NCBI RefSeq assembly: GCF_006443685.1
Contig: NZ_VFYP01000006.1
Location: forward strand, 86,681-150,680
Source: Rhizobium glycinendophyticum
Lineage (GTDB): Bacteria; Pseudomonadota; Alphaproteobacteria; Rhizobiales; Rhizobiaceae
Direction: 5' to 3'
DNA: 64,000 bases
Below the pieces are notes generated by a model. It had not been told where the DNA came from. It saw only the letters and a list, made by a program, of their open reading frames with translations, and searched no databases. The position numbers were made by a program, and so were the translations under genes. Positions 52,616 through 62,098 of this stretch are shown here, piece by piece (within the stretch, counting starts at the first letter, position 1; each line of letters begins with the position of its first letter).

Positions 52616-54366
52616 GCTGCCGCCCTCTGATCGAAATCCTGATCATGCTCGCCCTCGGAGCCGACATCGACGTCCTGCGGATCGTCGTGATCCCGTTTTT
52701 CGCCGGCGTGGACTTCCTGCTGCTCACCGAGGTCTTCACCATGACCGTCATCATCCTCGTGCCCGCCCGAGCCGATGACATCAGTGGCGGCACCTGCGCG
52801 GATCCAGTCGAGCAGTTCGTCGGCCGGTGGCGCGAAGCGGCCGGCGGGATGGACGAAATGCTCGTTTGCGAAATGCTCGACCAACGCCGCACGGGTTTCT
52901 CGGACCTTCGACCGTGGCTGCACGGATGCCTCACCGCACGATGCTTCCAACGCCTGGCGCGACAGGCATAAGAGGAACTCCTCCGAACCCATGTTCGGCA
53001 GGTATTCGTCGGCGCCGATTGCCTCGCCTGCAATACGGGACACCATGCCGCTATTCGACATGCCCCGGCGGCACGACAGAACGTCGATCAGCACCGAGCG
53101 GACGGCGACCCGAAGCGTATCCTGATCGAAGGCGAGCTTGCCATGCTCGTCGAACAGCCTGACGGCATGGCGCGAGAAGCGCTTGCCACCGTAGAACGTC
53201 CCATCTGCACCGGAGTCGACCCGGACATTCTGCCCAGCGAAAGCCAGCACCATCAGCGCCATCAGCATGTCATCCTCGATCGGCGCGCGGCCGAGCGCAT
53301 CATGCAGGGCGTCGGTGCGGAAATCGCCGATCATGTCATGGCCCTTCTGGGTCACATCGGGCCGAATTTTCGGAGGGGCCACCGCATTGCTATTGCTGCC
53401 CGCGGAGGATCCGTCGTCAGCAGCGCCCTTCGGCTTTGCCACCTCGGGCATACGATAATGCACGGTCTGCACCTTGCCATCGCGATCCAGGTAGAGCGCC
53501 GTGTGATCAGACTTCGACGGCTTGCCATAGACCTGGGAGGCCTTCTTCGGCAGCTCCGGCTGGCCCCAGCTGTTGACCTCAACGATTGCGCCGCGCTTCG
53601 GCAGGTTGCTGGTCATCCATTCATGCTGGGCGCCAAGAAAGCCCTCGACATTCGTCGTGTAGCGGCCATCCTGATCGGCGGGTGCGAAGAGGTCTTCGAC
53701 CCACTCGATCCCGTAGGCCTGAGCCAGATCGTCGCCGAAGCTCGCGTCCCTGGCATACATGCGCTTTTTGGTCAGGGCATTGGCGATCTGCCACCACGGA
53801 GCCGTGTCGCCCTTCTTCGGCTTGTGCGCCTTCCAGACCTCCTTCTGGTCGACCTGAGCGGCGGCGGCGATAATCCGCAGTTGCTGCTCGGACGGCATGT
53901 CGCCCAGCGCCATCTGTTCGAGCATCGCTGGCAGGACGTTAGCGAGCAGTCGAAGCTCTCGGATCTGGCGGACGGGAAGAGCAAGAGCGACGGCGATCGC
54001 TTCCTCGGTCCATCCCAGAGCGACCAGACGTTCGATGCCGCGCCACTGGTCAACCGGGGTAAGCGGCTCGCGAACCGAGTTCTCGACCATGGAACGCATT
54101 GCGCCGTTATCGTTGGCGGCATCTGCGACGAGGATCTCGATTTCGTCCAGGCCAGCGGCGATGGCCAATCGAACACGGCGATGGCCCGCGTCGATGATGT
54201 AGCCGTTTCCGCCATCTGTTTGCGGTGCGACCACCGGCGGCTGGACGATGCCGACGGCCTTGATCGTCGCCAGCATTAACGCATCGGCCTGCGGCGACGA
54301 CTTCGTCTGGCGCATCCTGTCGGGGTTTTCCTTGAGGGCGCGCGGGTCAACCTTCATGATCTGCAT
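52612..54366 (-). CDS. ParB/Srx-domain protein with long C-terminal part
   Basis: 584 residues. The N-terminal ParB-like domain at 1-100 has IVQPPVVAPQ, NGYIIDAGHRRVRLAIAAGL and ENSVREPLTPVDQWRGIERL, followed by a HTH-like region with GWTEEAIAVALALPVRQIRE. The middle is unassigned. The C-terminal 45 residues are very acidic and rich in His and Asp. There is no ParA partner nearby, so partition is unlikely. A DNA-binding or CTP-using regulator of this block is more plausible. AAGGACAAA precedes the ATG. Confidence 0.85.
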   Translation of the reverse strand: MQIMKVDPRALKENPDRMRQTKSSPQADALMLATIKAVGIVQPPVVAPQTDGGNGYIIDAGHRRVRLAIAAGLDEIEILVADAANDNGAMRSMVENSVREPLTPVDQWRGIERLVALGWTEEAIAVALALPVRQIRELRLLANVLPAMLEQMALGDMPSEQQLRIIAAAAQVDQKEVWKAHKPKKGDTAPWWQIANALTKKRMYARDASFGDDLAQAYGIEWVEDLFAPADQDGRYTTNVEGFLGAQHEWMTSNLPKRGAIVEVNSWGQPELPKKASQVYGKPSKSDHTALYLDRDGKVQTVHYRMPEVAKPKGAADDGSSAGSNSNAVAPPKIRPDVTQKGHDMIGDFRTDALHDALGRAPIEDDMLMALMVLAFAGQNVRVDSGADGTFYGGKRFSRHAVRLFDEHGKLAFDQDTLRVAVRSVLIDVLSCRRGMSNSGMVSRIAGEAIGADEYLPNMGSEEFLLCLSRQALEASCGEASVQPRSKVRETRAALVEHFANEHFVHPAGRFAPPADELLDWIRAGAATDVIGSGGHEDDDGHGEDLGEQQEVHAGEKRDHDDPQDVDVGSEGEHDQDFDQRAAA

Positions 54367-54698
54367 GGGATTTGTCCTTGTCTGGAGGGTTCCGGACTGG
54401 CGCCTTGCCAGCCCTTCCTGTCTTCATTTTCTTCGAAGACACCTCCAGGACCGCGGAGCGGCCGGACTGCCGCAACTGCGGCCGAGCGTCCCTGCTGCCT
54501 AGGGCTAGCGGGGCTAACAGCCCTGCGAAGGACAAGCAGCCGGGATGACGCAGGCGGCGGTTGAGCGATAGCGCCGGCAGGAGGACCGATCTGCGACCGG
54601 TTCTTGCTCCCTGCTTTTCTTTTCTAAACCCTTACTTCTCAATTCGAGCCGGCGCTCGAAGACGAGACTGCTGCGGCAGCCATAACTTGAGGATGTGA
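54367..54698. other. Intergenic region upstream of the ParB-like unit
   Basis: 332 bases without a gene. It has the leader hairpin CTGGC, 5 bases, GCCAG (54397-54411) 31 bases before the ParB-like ATG, and a hairpin TTCGAGC, 4 bases, GCTCGAA (54643-54660) without T-run. It should contain the promoter of the three-gene unit. Confidence 0.4.
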
Positions 54699-55016
54699 CT
54701 AGGTTCGGCGCCCGAGAAGGGCGAGACCATCTGCGAGCATACGCTTCAAGATCAGCTTCCTGCTTTCCGGTGCAGCAGGACCGGCTTCGGCGGTAGCAAC
54801 AGCAGCAGACGGTGGATCGGCGGCCTCGGATGGCGAGACCGGCAGAGGCTGTTCGACCACTGCGGCGACAACGACGTGCGTGATTGTCGTCTCATCCGAT
54901 TTCACCGCGACGGTGATCTGTCCTCCGGAGCGGAGGCGGTCGACGCCCGTTTGAGCGGCCTCCTGCTCGTCTTGAGCTTCGACCAGCGATGTCTGCGTCA
55001 CGAGAAAAAATGGCAT
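54699..55016 (-). CDS. Hypothetical protein, unknown
   Basis: 105 residues from MPFFLVTQTSLVEAQDEQEA; the upstream part of the frame crosses a terminator-like hairpin and is left out. Middle part GGQITVAVKSDETTITHVVV is beta-rich. Alanine-proline stretch at about 60-85, then a basic end SRKLILKRMLADGLALLGRR. The layout of a small folded domain plus tail suggests a protein-interaction role; no family recognised. Confidence 0.6.
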   Translation of the reverse strand: MPFFLVTQTSLVEAQDEQEAAQTGVDRLRSGGQITVAVKSDETTITHVVVAAVVEQPLPVSPSEAADPPSAAVATAEAGPAAPESRKLILKRMLADGLALLGRRT

Positions 55017-55100
55017 GTGTTCCCACGAAGTTTTTAGTGCAGATCTCATTCGCAAAGGTGGCACGGTCAAGGTGCAGCACCGCATTTGCGGTCGCATCGG

Positions 55101-55138
55101 AGACAAAAAAGGCGCTCGACCCGTAAGGGGAGCGCCTT
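55101..55138 (-). terminator. Terminator-like hairpin upstream of the 105-residue gene
   Basis: AAGGCGCT (55109-55116) pairs with AGCGCCTT (55131-55138); on the minus strand six T follow. It lies 93 bases upstream of the 54699-55016 gene, so it either ends an upstream minus-strand transcript or acts as an attenuator in that gene's leader. Confidence 0.6.
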
Positions 55139-55301
55139 CTTCTGTATCCCGGGACAATGTCAAACGCCGCGGCGATTGCAGCGAGCAGGACATCGTCTCA
55201 TCGGGAAGTGATGCTCAGATATTATTGACGAAGGGCAATTTCAAGTCGTGATTCCACTTGCCGCCTGATAGATCTCGCCGCTTATCAGAAGGTGAAACAA
55301 C

Positions 55302-55562
55302 ATGAGCACAACACCCGAGCCCCGGAGAGCCATCGCGCAGCGGGCGATCGATCGGGCAACAACGCGTGGCGTGCCGATCGACACCGATCTCGCCTTCCTA
55401 ACGTTGCTCGAGGAATGGATCGGGGGAGAAATCGATATGAGGACCATGCGCGAACGGTACCTTGCTATAATTGCGCTTCGATCTGCCGAGAGGCGGGACC
55501 CGCGCAATAGCCTCTCCGGCATAAGTCCTTCGGAATCATCGTACGAGGCGAACGATGAATAA
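55302..55562 (+). CDS. Small hypothetical protein
   Basis: 86 residues: EPRRAIAQRAIDRATTRGVP, then DLAFLTLLEEWIGGEIDMRT and MRERYLAIIALRSAERRDPR. Helical and charged, with no membrane segment. GAAGGTG lies before the ATG. It ends directly at the two-way terminator at 55561. One of the few plus-strand genes in the block. Function unknown. Confidence 0.62.
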   Translation: MSTTPEPRRAIAQRAIDRATTRGVPIDTDLAFLTLLEEWIGGEIDMRTMRERYLAIIALRSAERRDPRNSLSGISPSESSYEANDE

Positions 55563-55593
55563 AAAAATGGGCCTGCGGAAAACCGCGGCCCAT
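55561..55593. terminator. Two-way rho-independent terminator
   Basis: ATGGGCC and GCGG (55567-55578) pair with CCGC and GGCCCAT (55583-55593) around AAAA, with one bulged T. On the minus strand seven T follow, ending the methylase-helicase transcript. On the plus strand it sits at the end of the 86-residue gene. Confidence 0.85.
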
Positions 55594-55727
55594 GAAGTGT
55601 GGAGATTTACAACCTCCAGAGGGGAACAGCTGCTGCGACGGAACTGGGAGGTGACCGTCATATGCATCAGCTGAAGGCGTTATGCCTGAATTTTGACCAG
55701 GTGGAAAACATTTATTGTGCAACACAG

Positions 55728-58700
55728 CTATGCAGCCGCTGCGCTGGTCTCGTCGGCCAGATCCTCCGCCAGCTGGGCCTCGATTTCGCGCAGCTTCAGC
55801 CGCTTTTCCTTGAGGTCGTCTGCGAAGGCGAAAGCCCCTCCGTCTCGGGAACGGTAGGACACCAGTCGCCGCTCGGCGTCTCCAAGCCGCCGACGATACT
55901 GGTGCTGTTCCTCATCGAAGCCGCTGAGAGCATGCTCCAGCCGCGAGATGGCGCCGAGCGGCGTCACTGTGATCGCCAGATCGATCTCGTAATCTGCGCC
56001 GGTGCGTTGAAGCAGTGTTTCGTAGCGATAGCCATCGCCCCTGCCGAAACGTTCGCCCTCGTAGACGAGATCAAAGCCGCCAATCGTCGCCAGGTGGACC
56101 TCGCCTTCTTGCTGCAATTGCAGAAGTGTGAGGATCTCCTTCATCAGCGCGCGGCCCGCCTCCTTGCGCTCGGTATAATCTTGTCCAAGAACCACCATCG
56201 TAAAGGCATCGCCGCCTGTCGACTTAAGCCGCACGATATCCTGACCGATCTCGGCGATACGCCTCGTCGAGACCTCCATCTCACGCTCGGCATCGCGCAT
56301 CTGCCGACGGACGGCATATTGATCGTCTTCGTGGGCGGCCCGCAAGCGTTCGAGCCGAGCAATATCGGCTTCCAGCCCAGCCTTCTGCATCAGCCGCTCG
56401 TCGCCCGACGCAATGGCCTTGGCCATGGCGAACTGGTTGGCGGCGCCTTCACCGATATCCTCCAATCGCCGGATCGAGGTATCGCCGGATAGGGCGGCAG
56501 CAATGAACCTCGCCTTGCGCTCGTTGTTCTGCCACATTGAGGCGTCCAGCGAGCCTTCCGTGGCGTAGGCGAAGATATCGACCTCGTCGTGCTGGTTGCC
56601 CTGACGGACGATCCGTCCCTCGCGCTGTTCGATCTGCGACGGCAGCCACGGCACGTCGAGATGGTGGAGCGCTTTGAGCCGAAGCTGGGCGTTGACGCCG
56701 GTGCCCATGGTCTCCGACGAACCGATCAGGAAGCGCACCTTGCCGGCGCGAACATCGCCGAACAGCCGCTGCTTGGCTTCGGTCTTCTTGTAATCCTGCA
56801 TGAAGGCGATCTGCGATGCCGGCACGCCAAGCCGGACCAGCTCGTCGCGGATGAAGCGATAGGCCGAGAAGCCGCGGGTCTTCTCGACATTGATCGTGCC
56901 GAGATCGGAAAAGATCATCTGTGCCGCACCCGGCAGATCGAAGTCCTTGCCATCCGGGCGGCGATAGATTGCTTCACCCGTTTCCTTCCAGATCCGGTGG
57001 GCATTGCGGATGAGCAGATTGAGCTTGTTGTCTTCCTCATTCCCGGCCGCCGGCATGACAAAGCGCAGGTCGATCGCCGCATGGCGCCCATCGGTGATGA
57101 CCGAAAGCAGGATGTCGTCACCCGGCTTGGCTGGCCCCTCGCGCTTTTCGATCGCCTTGATCCGCGCATCGAGCATCTGCTGATAGGTCTTGAACAGAGC
57201 CGTGGGCTTCGCCGTCAGGATCTGCCGACGCCCGGTGGAGACGTTCGGGACCTTCACATACTGCCTAAGATCCTCCGGCATCACGACATCGGCGAACGAG
57301 CGGAACATGGCGATCAGTTCGGGCACGTTGACGAAGGAGGCAAAGCGGCTGACCGGCTTGTATTTGCCGGATGGCTGGACTTCGAGTTCGGTCGTGGTAT
57401 CGCCGAAGCAGGAGGCCCAGGCGTCGAACTCATGCAGTCCTCGCTCTGCGAGTGCGGCATGGCCGAGGAGCCGCTGGATCGAGAACATCTCGCCGAGCGT
57501 ATTGGTGATTGGCGTGCCGGAGGCAAGAACCAGCGCCCGGCCGGGATTCTTCGTCTCGATATAGCGGGACTTCACATAGAGATCCCAGGCCCGCTGTGAG
57601 CCGTTGGGATCGATGCCCTTGAGCGTCGACATGTTGGTGGCGAAGGATAGCTTGCGAAATTCCTGCGCCTCATCGACGACGATCTGGTCGACACCGATCT
57701 CGGAAATGGTCAGAAGATCGTCCTTGCGGGTCGCGAGACCCAGCAAACGTTCTTCCAGTCCCTCCTTCAGCCGTTCGAGGCGCTTGCGCGAGACGCGGTC
57801 CTCGCTTTCGACCTTGGTCAGCAGATCCTCGTAGAGCTCCAGTTCATCCTGGATCATCCGTTGCTCAAAGGAAAATGGCACAGCGATGAAGCGAAACGCC
57901 GAATGCGTAATGATGATCGCGTCCCAGGTGGCGGTCGCCGCGCGCGACAGGAACCGGGCGCGCTTGTCCTTAGTAAAATTGGTCTCGTCGGCGACCAGGA
58001 TCCGCGCGTTCGGATAGAGCGCCAGAAACTCACGGGCCGCTTGCGCCAGGCAATGGCCGGGTACGACCAGCATTGCCTTGGCGATCAGGCCGAGCCGGCG
58101 CTGTTCCATGATCGCTGCGGCCATCGTCATCGTCTTGCCGGCGCCGACGGCGTGGGCAAGGTAGGTCGAGCCATCGGCAATGATCCGCCAGATGCCGCGC
58201 TTCTGGTGCCCATACAAAGTAAAGGCGCCTGAGGCGCCGGGAAGTTTGAGGTGGGAGCCGTCGAATTTGCGCGGCGCGATATTGTTGAAGCGATTATTGT
58301 AATCACGGGCCAGCCGGTCGGTGCGGTCGGGATCGGTCCACACCCAGTCCTGGAAGGCTTGCTTGATCCGCTGCAGCTTGTCACGGGCTGCCTCGGTGTC
58401 GACGACATTGAGAACCCGACGCTCGCCGCCGGCATCTTTGAACACGTCGAAGATCTGCGGGACCCGGCTGTTGAGCGCATCTGCGAGCAATTCCCCGGCA
58501 TGGCGGCGGCTGGTGCCCCATTCGGACGTGCCGGCTGCCGAATAACCAAGCTGTCGGGCCTCAACTGTCCAGGAGCCGAGTTCCGGCATATGGTGGATGC
58601 GGATATCGGCCTCGATCTTTTCTTTCACGAAGGCCACGACGTCGGAAGCCGGGATCCAGGGTGCGCCGAGACGGGCTGTGATATCCGATGGCCGCAGGTC

Positions 58701-60818
58701 GGTTGGCTGGACATCCTGAAGCGCGCGGACATTGCGCTCGTAGACCGGATCAAGGTCTGCCGCTGCCTGCGCATTAGCCAGCTTGGTGCGGACCGATCCG
58801 GAGAGATAGGCATCAGCCGTCTTCCAGGACCCATCAGCCGGATCGCGAAACACCTCGTCGCCGAGATCGGCAATAACGGTGGAAATGTCGAGATGCAGCA
58901 GTTCGGCGATATGATCGAGATCGACATGGCCGCGTTCGTTGAGTACGACCGCCAGCGCATCAGCCGCACTGGTGATGACAGGCGACATCGGCGGAGCGAT
59001 CACACGGGTAGCGAAGATCGGACCCGGCTTCGCCGTGTCGGTCTCCAGGTCATAGTCTTCGATCGACGCCACCAGCCAGCAATCGGGGTCGTCGCGGAAG
59101 GGCGCGAGGTTCGGCTGGCGATGGGTCTCCTTCACCTCGCCGGTCTCGGCATCCTCCTGGATGGAGACGGTCGTGTGGTTGATCGGTCCGAAGTCGCGTA
59201 CGAAACTCGACCAGGCGATGCGAAGCCGGACCTGAAGATCGCGCCATGGCCGGTCCTGTTCCTGCGCCTTCAGCACCTCGCGCACGGCATCGCGGATCGG
59301 GATCAGCTTCGAGATGATCCGGATATGCTTCTCAGACATCCCGTCACCCGTGCGGCCCTTACGCATGGTGATCGGCAAGGCCGAGCCATCGAGCATCTGC
59401 ATTAGCCCCTTCGACCGATCGAGGAAGAAGCTGTCTTCGCGGATAGCACTGTCCCTCGGCTGCAGATCGACGATCTCCCCGAGTTCGTCCTCCAGGTCGA
59501 TATCGATGGGTGTCGGCTCGCCGTCATACAGGCCCTCTGGAAGAAGGGAGACTAGCGCTTTCAAGGCAGTTTCGAGATGTTCACCGACGTGGGGACGACA
59601 GGTATAACTCTCGCCATATGGCCCTGAGGTCAGGGCGTGCTGACCAAGAACGAATTCCGGGTTGCGGGCAAACCAGCGGTTGACGCGGATCGCACCCTCG
59701 TCGGCTGATGCGGGCCGGACCTCCTCCAGATCGAGCCAGGAGACTTCACCCTCTGGTTCGCCAACCTTGCGCTTGCGGAAGAAGAGGATGTCGACGACGA
59801 CATCCGTGCCGGCGTCACGACGCAAGCTGCCCTCGGGCAAACGGATGGCGGCGATCAGATCGGCGGATCTGGCGATATGCTCCCGCGCCGTCCCATTGGC
59901 CTTGTCCATCGTGCCATGTGAGGTGACGAAGGCGGCGAGCGCACCGGGCTTCAAGAGGTCGATGGAGCGGGCAATGAAATAGTCGTGCAGGCGCAGGCCG
60001 AGCGGCCGATAGGCGCGGTCCGAGCGGACGGTGCGATCGGAAAAGGGTGGGTTGCCGATGGCGAGATCGTAGATTGGCGCCAAGTCTGTGCGGGCGAAGT
60101 CACCATTGATGATCCGCGCTCTAGGCTGCAGCAGGCTGGCGATACGGGCAGTAACCGGATCAAGCTCGATCCCGGTCACATAAGCCGCGTCGCGATAGGC
60201 TTCCGGCATCAGAGCGGGGAACAGGCCCGTGCCGATACCCGGTTCCAGCACACGACCACCACGCCAGCCAAGCCTCTGGATGCCCGCCCAGATCGCCCGG
60301 ATGATGAACTCCGGCGTGAAATGCGCGTACTGTGTGCAGCGGGCGAGCGACGCATAGTCGGCTTCGGAGACCGCGGTCTCAAGCGATGAGCCGAGATCGT
60401 CCCAGCCCTGCCGGAAATCCACCTCGCCCGGACGGCGGAACATCCCGTTGGCCAGTTCGCCGGCGCCAAAGCCGGTGAAACGGATCAGTTGCGCCTGCTC
60501 CTTGGGCGTGGCCGGCCGGTCCTGCTTCGAGATCTTATTGGCAACGAGGATCGCCGCAACATTGGCACGGGCACGATCCTTCCAGGACGAAGGTAAACCG
60601 CGGTCGCCCTCAAGGTAGAAGTTTGCCCGAAGGCCGGCGCGCCGGGCAGGTGCAGCTGTAATTGGCAGAGCAGGCGCTGGGGCCGGCGGCATGGGATCCG
60701 GATCGTCGTCATTGGCGGCGTCAGGCAAGAAGCTGCCGCAGGCGGTGACGCCGAGCCCGAGGCCGGACGACAATGCGGTGTTGCCGAACATGTCGAGCGT
60801 GAAAGGATCGTTGCTCAT
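55728..60818 (-). CDS. DarB-like methyltransferase-helicase antirestriction protein
   Basis: 1696 residues. The N-terminal adenine-type methyltransferase has motif I LEPGIGTGLFPALMP and motif IV AIGNPPFSDRT near residue 258. The SNF2/DEAD helicase has Walker A HAVGAGKTMTMAAAIMEQ near 889, DEAQ box IVVDEAQEFRKLSF near 1044, ASGTPITNTLGEM, SSETMGTGVNAQLRL and motif VI QREGRIVRQGNQ near 1405. A coiled-coil tail follows. Phage P1 DarB, with the same two parts, shields incoming DNA from type I restriction. Here it probably protects the plasmid on entry. GGAGATTTT precedes the ATG. Confidence 0.9.
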   Translation of the reverse strand: MSNDPFTLDMFGNTALSSGLGLGVTACGSFLPDAANDDDPDPMPPAPAPALPITAAPARRAGLRANFYLEGDRGLPSSWKDRARANVAAILVANKISKQDRPATPKEQAQLIRFTGFGAGELANGMFRRPGEVDFRQGWDDLGSSLETAVSEADYASLARCTQYAHFTPEFIIRAIWAGIQRLGWRGGRVLEPGIGTGLFPALMPEAYRDAAYVTGIELDPVTARIASLLQPRARIINGDFARTDLAPIYDLAIGNPPFSDRTVRSDRAYRPLGLRLHDYFIARSIDLLKPGALAAFVTSHGTMDKANGTAREHIARSADLIAAIRLPEGSLRRDAGTDVVVDILFFRKRKVGEPEGEVSWLDLEEVRPASADEGAIRVNRWFARNPEFVLGQHALTSGPYGESYTCRPHVGEHLETALKALVSLLPEGLYDGEPTPIDIDLEDELGEIVDLQPRDSAIREDSFFLDRSKGLMQMLDGSALPITMRKGRTGDGMSEKHIRIISKLIPIRDAVREVLKAQEQDRPWRDLQVRLRIAWSSFVRDFGPINHTTVSIQEDAETGEVKETHRQPNLAPFRDDPDCWLVASIEDYDLETDTAKPGPIFATRVIAPPMSPVITSAADALAVVLNERGHVDLDHIAELLHLDISTVIADLGDEVFRDPADGSWKTADAYLSGSVRTKLANAQAAADLDPVYERNVRALQDVQPTDLRPSDITARLGAPWIPASDVVAFVKEKIEADIRIHHMPELGSWTVEARQLGYSAAGTSEWGTSRRHAGELLADALNSRVPQIFDVFKDAGGERRVLNVVDTEAARDKLQRIKQAFQDWVWTDPDRTDRLARDYNNRFNNIAPRKFDGSHLKLPGASGAFTLYGHQKRGIWRIIADGSTYLAHAVGAGKTMTMAAAIMEQRRLGLIAKAMLVVPGHCLAQAAREFLALYPNARILVADETNFTKDKRARFLSRAATATWDAIIITHSAFRFIAVPFSFEQRMIQDELELYEDLLTKVESEDRVSRKRLERLKEGLEERLLGLATRKDDLLTISEIGVDQIVVDEAQEFRKLSFATNMSTLKGIDPNGSQRAWDLYVKSRYIETKNPGRALVLASGTPITNTLGEMFSIQRLLGHAALAERGLHEFDAWASCFGDTTTELEVQPSGKYKPVSRFASFVNVPELIAMFRSFADVVMPEDLRQYVKVPNVSTGRRQILTAKPTALFKTYQQMLDARIKAIEKREGPAKPGDDILLSVITDGRHAAIDLRFVMPAAGNEEDNKLNLLIRNAHRIWKETGEAIYRRPDGKDFDLPGAAQMIFSDLGTINVEKTRGFSAYRFIRDELVRLGVPASQIAFMQDYKKTEAKQRLFGDVRAGKVRFLIGSSETMGTGVNAQLRLKALHHLDVPWLPSQIEQREGRIVRQGNQHDEVDIFAYATEGSLDASMWQNNERKARFIAAALSGDTSIRRLEDIGEGAANQFAMAKAIASGDERLMQKAGLEADIARLERLRAAHEDDQYAVRRQMRDAEREMEVSTRRIAEIGQDIVRLKSTGGDAFTMVVLGQDYTERKEAGRALMKEILTLLQLQQEGEVHLATIGGFDLVYEGERFGRGDGYRYETLLQRTGADYEIDLAITVTPLGAISRLEHALSGFDEEQHQYRRRLGDAERRLVSYRSRDGGAFAFADDLKEKRLKLREIEAQLAEDLADETSAAAA

Positions 60819-60920
60819 GATAAAATCTCCATGTGAAAGCGCGCGTCATCGTTCCGCCAGTGGAATTCGGCGGCGAACGGACGCTGATTGATGTTAAAAA
60901 TCCCGCTGCGAGCCGGGACG

Positions 60921-61322
60921 TTACGACCACTCGATGACAAAGAGCTCCATCGAGTCGGCGTCGAAGGTGATGCCGAGATACCTGGCATTTGGAGCGGCGG
61001 CGATCATCGCCTCCAGCTGGTCGGCGTCGATGAATTCGACCCCGTCATCGCCGCCGAATGTCTTGCGCTTCACCTCGAACCAGTCGTCGTTCGTGCGAGG
61101 ATCGCATTCGAGGGCATAAGCGATGAAGGGCTTTGCGCCGTCCGGCAGTTTGCCATTCGAGCACAGGTACACGCCGTGATCACCGACCAGCCAGACGCCC
61201 GGCTGCTCGTCGCGACCGGGATGGAGACCGTAGTGCGGATTGTGAAAGCCGCCATTGGCTTCCGCGTCGGCGCGTCCGCGGGCAATCACTGCCTGCACGG
61301 AGTCGATCGGAAAGGAGAGCAT
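60921..61322 (-). CDS. DUF3085 family protein
   Basis: 133 residues: ANGGFHNPHYGLHPGRDEQP, GVWLVGDHGVYLCSNGKLPD, then AYALECDPRTNDDWFEVKRK and a C-terminal IDADQLEAMIAAAPNARYL. This is the DUF3085 pattern seen on rhizobial plasmids; no function is known. It starts 13 bases after the DUF1419 gene stop and is followed after about 100 bases by the big methylase-helicase gene, suggesting one transcript. Confidence 0.85.
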   Translation of the reverse strand: MLSFPIDSVQAVIARGRADAEANGGFHNPHYGLHPGRDEQPGVWLVGDHGVYLCSNGKLPDGAKPFIAYALECDPRTNDDWFEVKRKTFGGDDGVEFIDADQLEAMIAAAPNARYLGITFDADSMELFVIEWS

Positions 61323-61335
61323 GACTCGGCCTGCC

Positions 61336-61941
61336 TCACGCTGCCAAGGCGTCCGGAAGATGACGCAGCTGCACCGGCAGCTTGCTGGCGATCTCGTCGT
61401 CGGTCAGGTCGTCGAGAAGCTTCAATCTTGATGATCCGGAGGCGCTGAAGAGAGTGATGGCGCGGTGGCTCTGAGGATGGTCCGCGGCGGCTTCGTCGGA
61501 GTAGCCACGGTAGGCGTCCGCCGTGGCGCTCCAGATGTGCTCAATCCGCTCGTCCCGCGTCATCCCCCTCACGGGGCGCGTTTCTCGTTCGATGATAGCC
61601 AGCCGCATGGCTTCCACCGACCCAGCCTCGGAAAGATCGCAATAGCCATGGAAGAAACGGATGGTCCTGTCGATCCGCAACGCGAAGAACACCGATGTGA
61701 CGGACCCGGTCAGGAATTCGCGCATTGCGAACATCGAGCCTCGGATCCACAGCGGCGGCAGGATCTCGAACATGTAGTCATGTTCACGCTCGGTGATTTC
61801 AAACCACTCGCCGGCATAAAGCGAGCTCACATCACCCTCGAAACGGTTTGGACGCTGTGCGTGCCGATCGAACATTCGGAACATCTGATGGCGCTCAGTG
61901 ATGCCCTGGTAGACTTTACGGATTGCGGAAGGGGTGTTCAT
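61336..61941 (-). CDS. DUF1419 family protein
   Basis: 201 residues: IRKVYQGITERHQMFRMFDR, GEWFEITEREHDYMFEILPP and LWIRGSMFAMREFLTGSVTS. This is the DUF1419 pattern of alphaproteobacterial plasmids, with unknown function. AGGAGCC lies 4-6 bases before the ATG. Between it and the Toprim gene lies a long hairpin (62044-62098). Confidence 0.85.
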   Translation of the reverse strand: MNTPSAIRKVYQGITERHQMFRMFDRHAQRPNRFEGDVSSLYAGEWFEITEREHDYMFEILPPLWIRGSMFAMREFLTGSVTSVFFALRIDRTIRFFHGYCDLSEAGSVEAMRLAIIERETRPVRGMTRDERIEHIWSATADAYRGYSDEAAADHPQSHRAITLFSASGSSRLKLLDDLTDDEIASKLPVQLRHLPDALAA

Positions 61942-62043
61942 TGGCGGCTCCTTTGGCCCTGTCCGAACCGAAGCGCGGCGCTGCCCTGCCTCACCATCCT
62001 CTTCAGTCCTTCATGACCCCTCCCCTCACGCCGCCTCTCCGTC

Positions 62044-62098
62044 CGGACGGGTCAAGGGTCGCTGTCAAGCGGGCGAAGCTTCACCCTTGACGCGTCCG
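62044..62098. repeat. Long inverted repeat between Toprim and DUF1419 genes
   Basis: The arms 62044-62059 (CGGACGGGTCAAGGGT) and 62083-62098 (ACCCTTGACGCGTCCG) are complementary at 15 of 16 positions, with a 23-base loop. The right arm lies in the last codons of the Toprim gene. No T-run follows, so it is not an ordinary terminator. It may limit read-through or stabilise the 3' end. Confidence 0.6.

Noticed and set aside
52612..54366. Plasmid partition gene parB or repB of a repABC operon
   Set aside because: No parA/repA or repC lies beside it, and its length and C-terminal part do not match RepB; only the N-terminal ParB fold is shared.
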